24,301 nucleotides of DNA. Source: Rhodoferax sp. (GTDB taxonomy: Bacteria; Pseudomonadota; Gammaproteobacteria; Burkholderiales; Burkholderiaceae_C). Location: NCBI GenBank assembly GCA_028711355.1, contig JAQTSL010000014.1, positions 1 through 24,301 on the forward strand, read 5' to 3'. Positions 22,561 to 24,301 of the stretch are shown piece after piece. Within the stretch, counting starts at the first letter, position 1. Each line of letters begins with the position of its first letter. A model generated the notes under the pieces. The model worked only from the letters and a program-made list of their open reading frames with translations. It was not told where the DNA came from and searched no databases. The position numbers were made by a program, and so were the translations under genes.

Positions 22561-22866
22561 TCAAACTGTGACGGCTTGTGCCACCAGTTTGACACCCAGT
22601 GCTGCGCAGACCCGATTGATCGTGTCAAAACGGGGTTGCGCATCCGGCCGTAGGGCCTTGTAGAGCGCTTCGCGGGTGATACCGCTGGTCTTGGCAATTT
22701 GGCTCATGCCGCGGGCGCGTGCAATATCACCCAGTGCAGCAGCCAGCAAAGCCGGGTCGTTTTCCTCCAAGATCACCGTCAGATATTCAGCTACGGCTTG
22801 ATCCGTATCCAGGTGTTCAGCAAAATCTAGATCAGGAATATCGGCAACACGGATTTTTGTTTTCAT
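22561..22866 (-). CDS. HigA-like antitoxin (addiction module antidote, TIGR02684 type)
   Basis: 101 aa. The N-terminal part (1-40; DLDFAEHLDTDQAVAEYLTV) resembles the toxin-binding extension of this family. A Cro/CI-type helix-turn-helix follows at about 43-95: ALGDIARARGMSQIAKTSGI, TREALYKALRP, FDTINRVCAALGVKL. It should neutralise the toxin and repress the operon. The start directly abuts the toxin stop (TGAATG), giving toxin-first order as in higBA. It converges on the ybaK-like gene with 18 bp between stops. Confidence 0.9.
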   Translation of the reverse strand: MKTKIRVADIPDLDFAEHLDTDQAVAEYLTVILEENDPALLAAALGDIARARGMSQIAKTSGITREALYKALRPDAQPRFDTINRVCAALGVKLVAQAVTV

Positions 22867-23166
22867 TCATTCTTCCTCAAAGGTAGATGCCAATTTGATG
22901 GCCTTGGCGATATCAGCGGTCTGGGTGGATTTGTCGCCGCCGCCCAGCATCACGATCAAAATCGCACCGCGTTGCACAAAATACATACGCCAGCCTGGTC
23001 CAAAATGTTCCCGCATTTCAGACACACTTTGGCCTACCGGTTGAACATCACCCAGATTGCCCAAAGAGGCTTTACGTAACCGCGCCAACAGGCGGCGATG
23101 CGTCATGCCATCTTTTAGCCCGTGTAACCACCGATTGAAATCGTCAGTGCGCTTAATAATCAGCAT
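22867..23166 (-). CDS. RelE/HigB-like toxin (addiction module killer, TIGR02683 type)
   Basis: 99 aa, normal length. Family pattern: FNRWLHGLKDGMTHRRLLAR, LRKASLGNLGDVQPVGQSVS, EMREHFGPGWRMYFVQRG, and ILIVMLGGGDKSTQTADIAK. The RMYFVQRG strand and GGGDKS loop are hallmarks of this Gp49-like branch of the RelE superfamily, whose members are generally mRNA-cleaving toxins blocking translation. First gene of the pair. A promoter-like sequence ends 6 nt upstream of the ATG. Confidence 0.9.
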   Translation of the reverse strand: MLIIKRTDDFNRWLHGLKDGMTHRRLLARLRKASLGNLGDVQPVGQSVSEMREHFGPGWRMYFVQRGAILIVMLGGGDKSTQTADIAKAIKLASTFEEE

Positions 23167-23172
23167 GGCCTG

Positions 23173-23201
23173 ATTGTCATCGAGCGATTACATTTGGTCA
23201 A
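23173..23201 (-). promoter_or_regulatory. Candidate promoter of the toxin-antitoxin operon
   Basis: On the minus strand TTGACC (23201-23196), a 17-nt spacer and GACAAT (23178-23173), matching sigma-70 boxes at 5/6 and 4/6. Only 6 nt separate the -10 box from the toxin ATG, so transcription should begin about at the start codon, implying a leaderless message. Confidence 0.4.
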
Positions 23202-23383
23202 GCCATTGCGATGGGCTTCTGGAAGCGATTGTCCAGTTGCTGCCACTGGAGTTGAAATCACATTTGGAAAATAGATACGTTTACCTTGGATGCATCGTTG
23301 ATCCTGGGCCGCGCCTTGTCATGATGTATGGCTCTGGGGAAACGCCTTTCATGATGGACTTGTACCGATTCTGTGAGTTTGAG
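23174..23383 (+). pseudogene. Unidentified gene fragment
   Basis: An open frame with protein-like composition (LLPLELKSHLENRYVYLG, LVMMYGSGETPFMMDLYRFC), opening only with TTG, without ribosome site, and running into antisense of the neighbouring TatT-like remnant. No family recognised. It has lower GC than the neighbourhood. It may be non-coding. Confidence 0.2.
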
Positions 23384-23545
23384 GTAGAACGCGCTGGCTT
23401 CGCGCGCCAACACCAAATCATCTTCGGTTGCGCTACCTTGAGTGGCGAGCGCTCCTGCCGCTTCTTGCAGAATAAGTTGGCGCGGCGAGCAGACCGCCAG
23501 GGCCATCAGCAGTGTTAACCGTCCAAAACGCAGCACCAGCTTCAA
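23363..23545 (-). pseudogene. 5' fragment of a TatT-like (TRAP transporter T-component) lipoprotein gene
   Basis: About 61 codons from MKLVLRFGRLTLLMALAVCS through DDLVLAREASAFYLKLTESV. The signal-like N terminus with a Cys after LAV, then the xDDxxLxREAxxFxLKLxES pattern, recalls TatT-family lipoproteins, usually over 200 aa (from memory). After LTESV the frame continues for 34 unrelated residues and stops, so the rest of the gene is missing. The lipobox LAVC is not canonical. Confidence 0.4.
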
Positions 23546-23681
23546 CTTTCAGTGGTGATACCATTTTTTTGCGCTCTTGCACGCCAAGGCTTTTTGCAAG
23601 GTGACGCCACTGGATTCAGATGCTTTATCAATCGTTTGATTCATGAGGGTGCCAAAGATTGGCCAAGGATGACAGCAGTTA

Positions 23682-23769
23682 AACCGAGATTGTCCATTAG
23701 GGTTTGGCCGCCAATGCGCCGCTTGCACCCAAGCAGCGCCGAAGGCGCGCCTAATGGACAATCTCGGTT
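23682..23769. repeat. 88-bp nested inverted-repeat element (MITE-like)
   Basis: Perfect 20-bp inverted ends: AACCGAGATTGTCCATTAGG (23682-23701) and its complement (23750-23769). The 48-bp centre holds a second hairpin: GCGCCGCTTG (23716-23725) with CAAGCAGCGC (23730-23739), one mismatch and a CACC loop. The whole can fold as one long stem. No transposase is nearby. It lies in the gene-poor stretch 23546-23857, which otherwise shows nothing recognisable. Confidence 0.75.
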
Positions 23770-23857
23770 AAAGGCTTCAGAGTGTGCGTCGATAGCGTGA
23801 AGAATTCGTGACAAATCGATGGCGCAACCCAGGCTTCTGGCCTTTCTGCCACAGCGA

Positions 23858-24301
23858 CTATCGCCGTCCAGCCCCCGCCACCACACCGCGCAAAAATTCC
23901 GCCACGCCAGGTTCCAAGGCCAGTCCAGCCACCAAAGCGCTCAGTTGTCCGAGGTCTCTTGCCGCCCCCAGGCTGTTTTGAATGGCTTCAGCACGCTGCA
24001 CACTCTGCGTTGCTGCGCGGTCAGGCAGCAAGTCTTGCAAATTCTCGGAGCCATACCGCAGCCGTTTGGCCAGTATGCGGACCCGATGCCACTGCTCGGG
24101 GGTATCGGCCACTTTGCGTGCCGCTCGCAGTTGTTGGCTCAAGCGCCGTATCCGTTGTCTGGCCCAATGGCGCAGTGACACTTTGAGCGCTGGTGTCAAC
24201 TGCACGTCGGCCGGAAGGTCCTCCACCCACTGCAGCAGAGCCAGCAAACTGGCACCTGTTGCGGGTGCTTGCAGCGCACCGCGAACCGCTGTGCGTTGTG
24301 A
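23858..24301 (-). CDS. CHAD-domain protein, 3' part (5' end outside window)
   Basis: The frame is open to the right edge (starting SQRTAVRGALQAPATG), so only the C-terminal 147 residues are present. The CHAD signature is clear: SLRHWARQRIRRLSQQLRAA, then WHRVRILAKRLRYGSENLQD with the conserved basic residues, and the final helices NSLGAARDLGQLSALVAGLA. CHAD domains are basic helical bundles that bind inorganic polyphosphate and are often joined to a CYTH triphosphatase domain, which if present lies outside. TTG at 24247 is not needed as a start. Confidence 0.88.
   Translation of the reverse strand, partial: SQRTAVRGALQAPATGASLLALLQWVEDLPADVQLTPALKVSLRHWARQRIRRLSQQLRAARKVADTPEQWHRVRILAKRLRYGSENLQDLLPDRAATQSVQRAEAIQNSLGAARDLGQLSALVAGLALEPGVAEFLRGVVAGAGRR

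Noticed and set aside
23682..23769. Possible integron attC site near a toxin-antitoxin cassette
   Set aside because: The ends are a perfect 20-bp inverted repeat; attC sites have short imperfect cores of the RYYYAAC/GTTRRRY type, and neither end matches that pattern. No integrase is in view.

Overview
The window reads as chromosome of a Gram-negative betaproteobacterium, most likely Comamonadaceae (Rhodoferax/Polaromonas-like). Grounds: the AtpD/AtpC sequences, high-GC codon use, a CCA-encoding tRNA, c-type cytochrome and lipoprotein genes, and short palindromic repeats of a kind I associate with that family. This is judged by eye; no database was searched.

Layout. 1-1.6 kb: end of the ATP synthase operon (atpD 3' part, atpC, terminator), with a ~108-bp nested palindromic repeat between the two genes. 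1.6-3.6 kb (minus): lemA and two TPM-domain genes, overlapping by ATGA. 3.8-5.8 kb (plus): NTF2-like protein, YheT-type hydrolase and a small conserved protein. 5.85-7.9 kb: membrane-anchored cytochrome c5-like protein (minus), tRNA-Arg(CCG), a degraded ATPase fragment and an alpha/beta hydrolase (minus). 7.9-10.0 kb: an unusually long acyl-CoA synthetase (690 aa) carrying repeat-derived segments in frame. 10.05-20.6 kb: a signalling island, namely an HDOD protein (plus) converging on a five-gene minus-strand cluster. 20.6-22.5 kb: Tas-type aldo-keto reductase and YbaK-type deacylase, with GGGTCAG-containing inverted repeats on both sides of tas. 22.5-24.3 kb: a HigB/HigA-like toxin-antitoxin pair, a graveyard of gene fragments with a perfect 20-bp inverted repeat, and the 3' part of a CHAD-domain gene running off the right edge.

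The most coherent system is the signalling cluster, in transcription order: (i) a membrane protein with PAS-GAF-PAS-PAS, a degenerate GGKEF domain that keeps its RxxD I-site, an apparently intact EAL domain and a C-terminal receiver; (ii) a DUF3391/HD-GYP protein with complete active-site motifs; (iii, iv) two paralogous soluble PAS histidine kinases; (v) a receiver-HD-GYP protein that has lost key metal ligands. Gaps are 4 nt, a 4-nt overlap, 145 nt (filled by a second copy of the atpD-atpC repeat) and 10 nt. No active diguanylate cyclase is visible, so the cluster should lower or sense c-di-GMP. The receivers of (i) and (v) are close paralogues, so one kinase could drive both an active and an inactive phosphodiesterase. 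This recalls the HnoK/HnoB/HnoD circuit of Shewanella, with PAS input instead of H-NOX.

The second theme is small repeats entering genes. One ~40-bp palindromic family occurs five times: it spans a start codon, supplies a stop codon, and lies in frame three times inside the acyl-CoA synthetase. A different GC-rich hairpin cluster forms a fourth in-frame segment in that gene.
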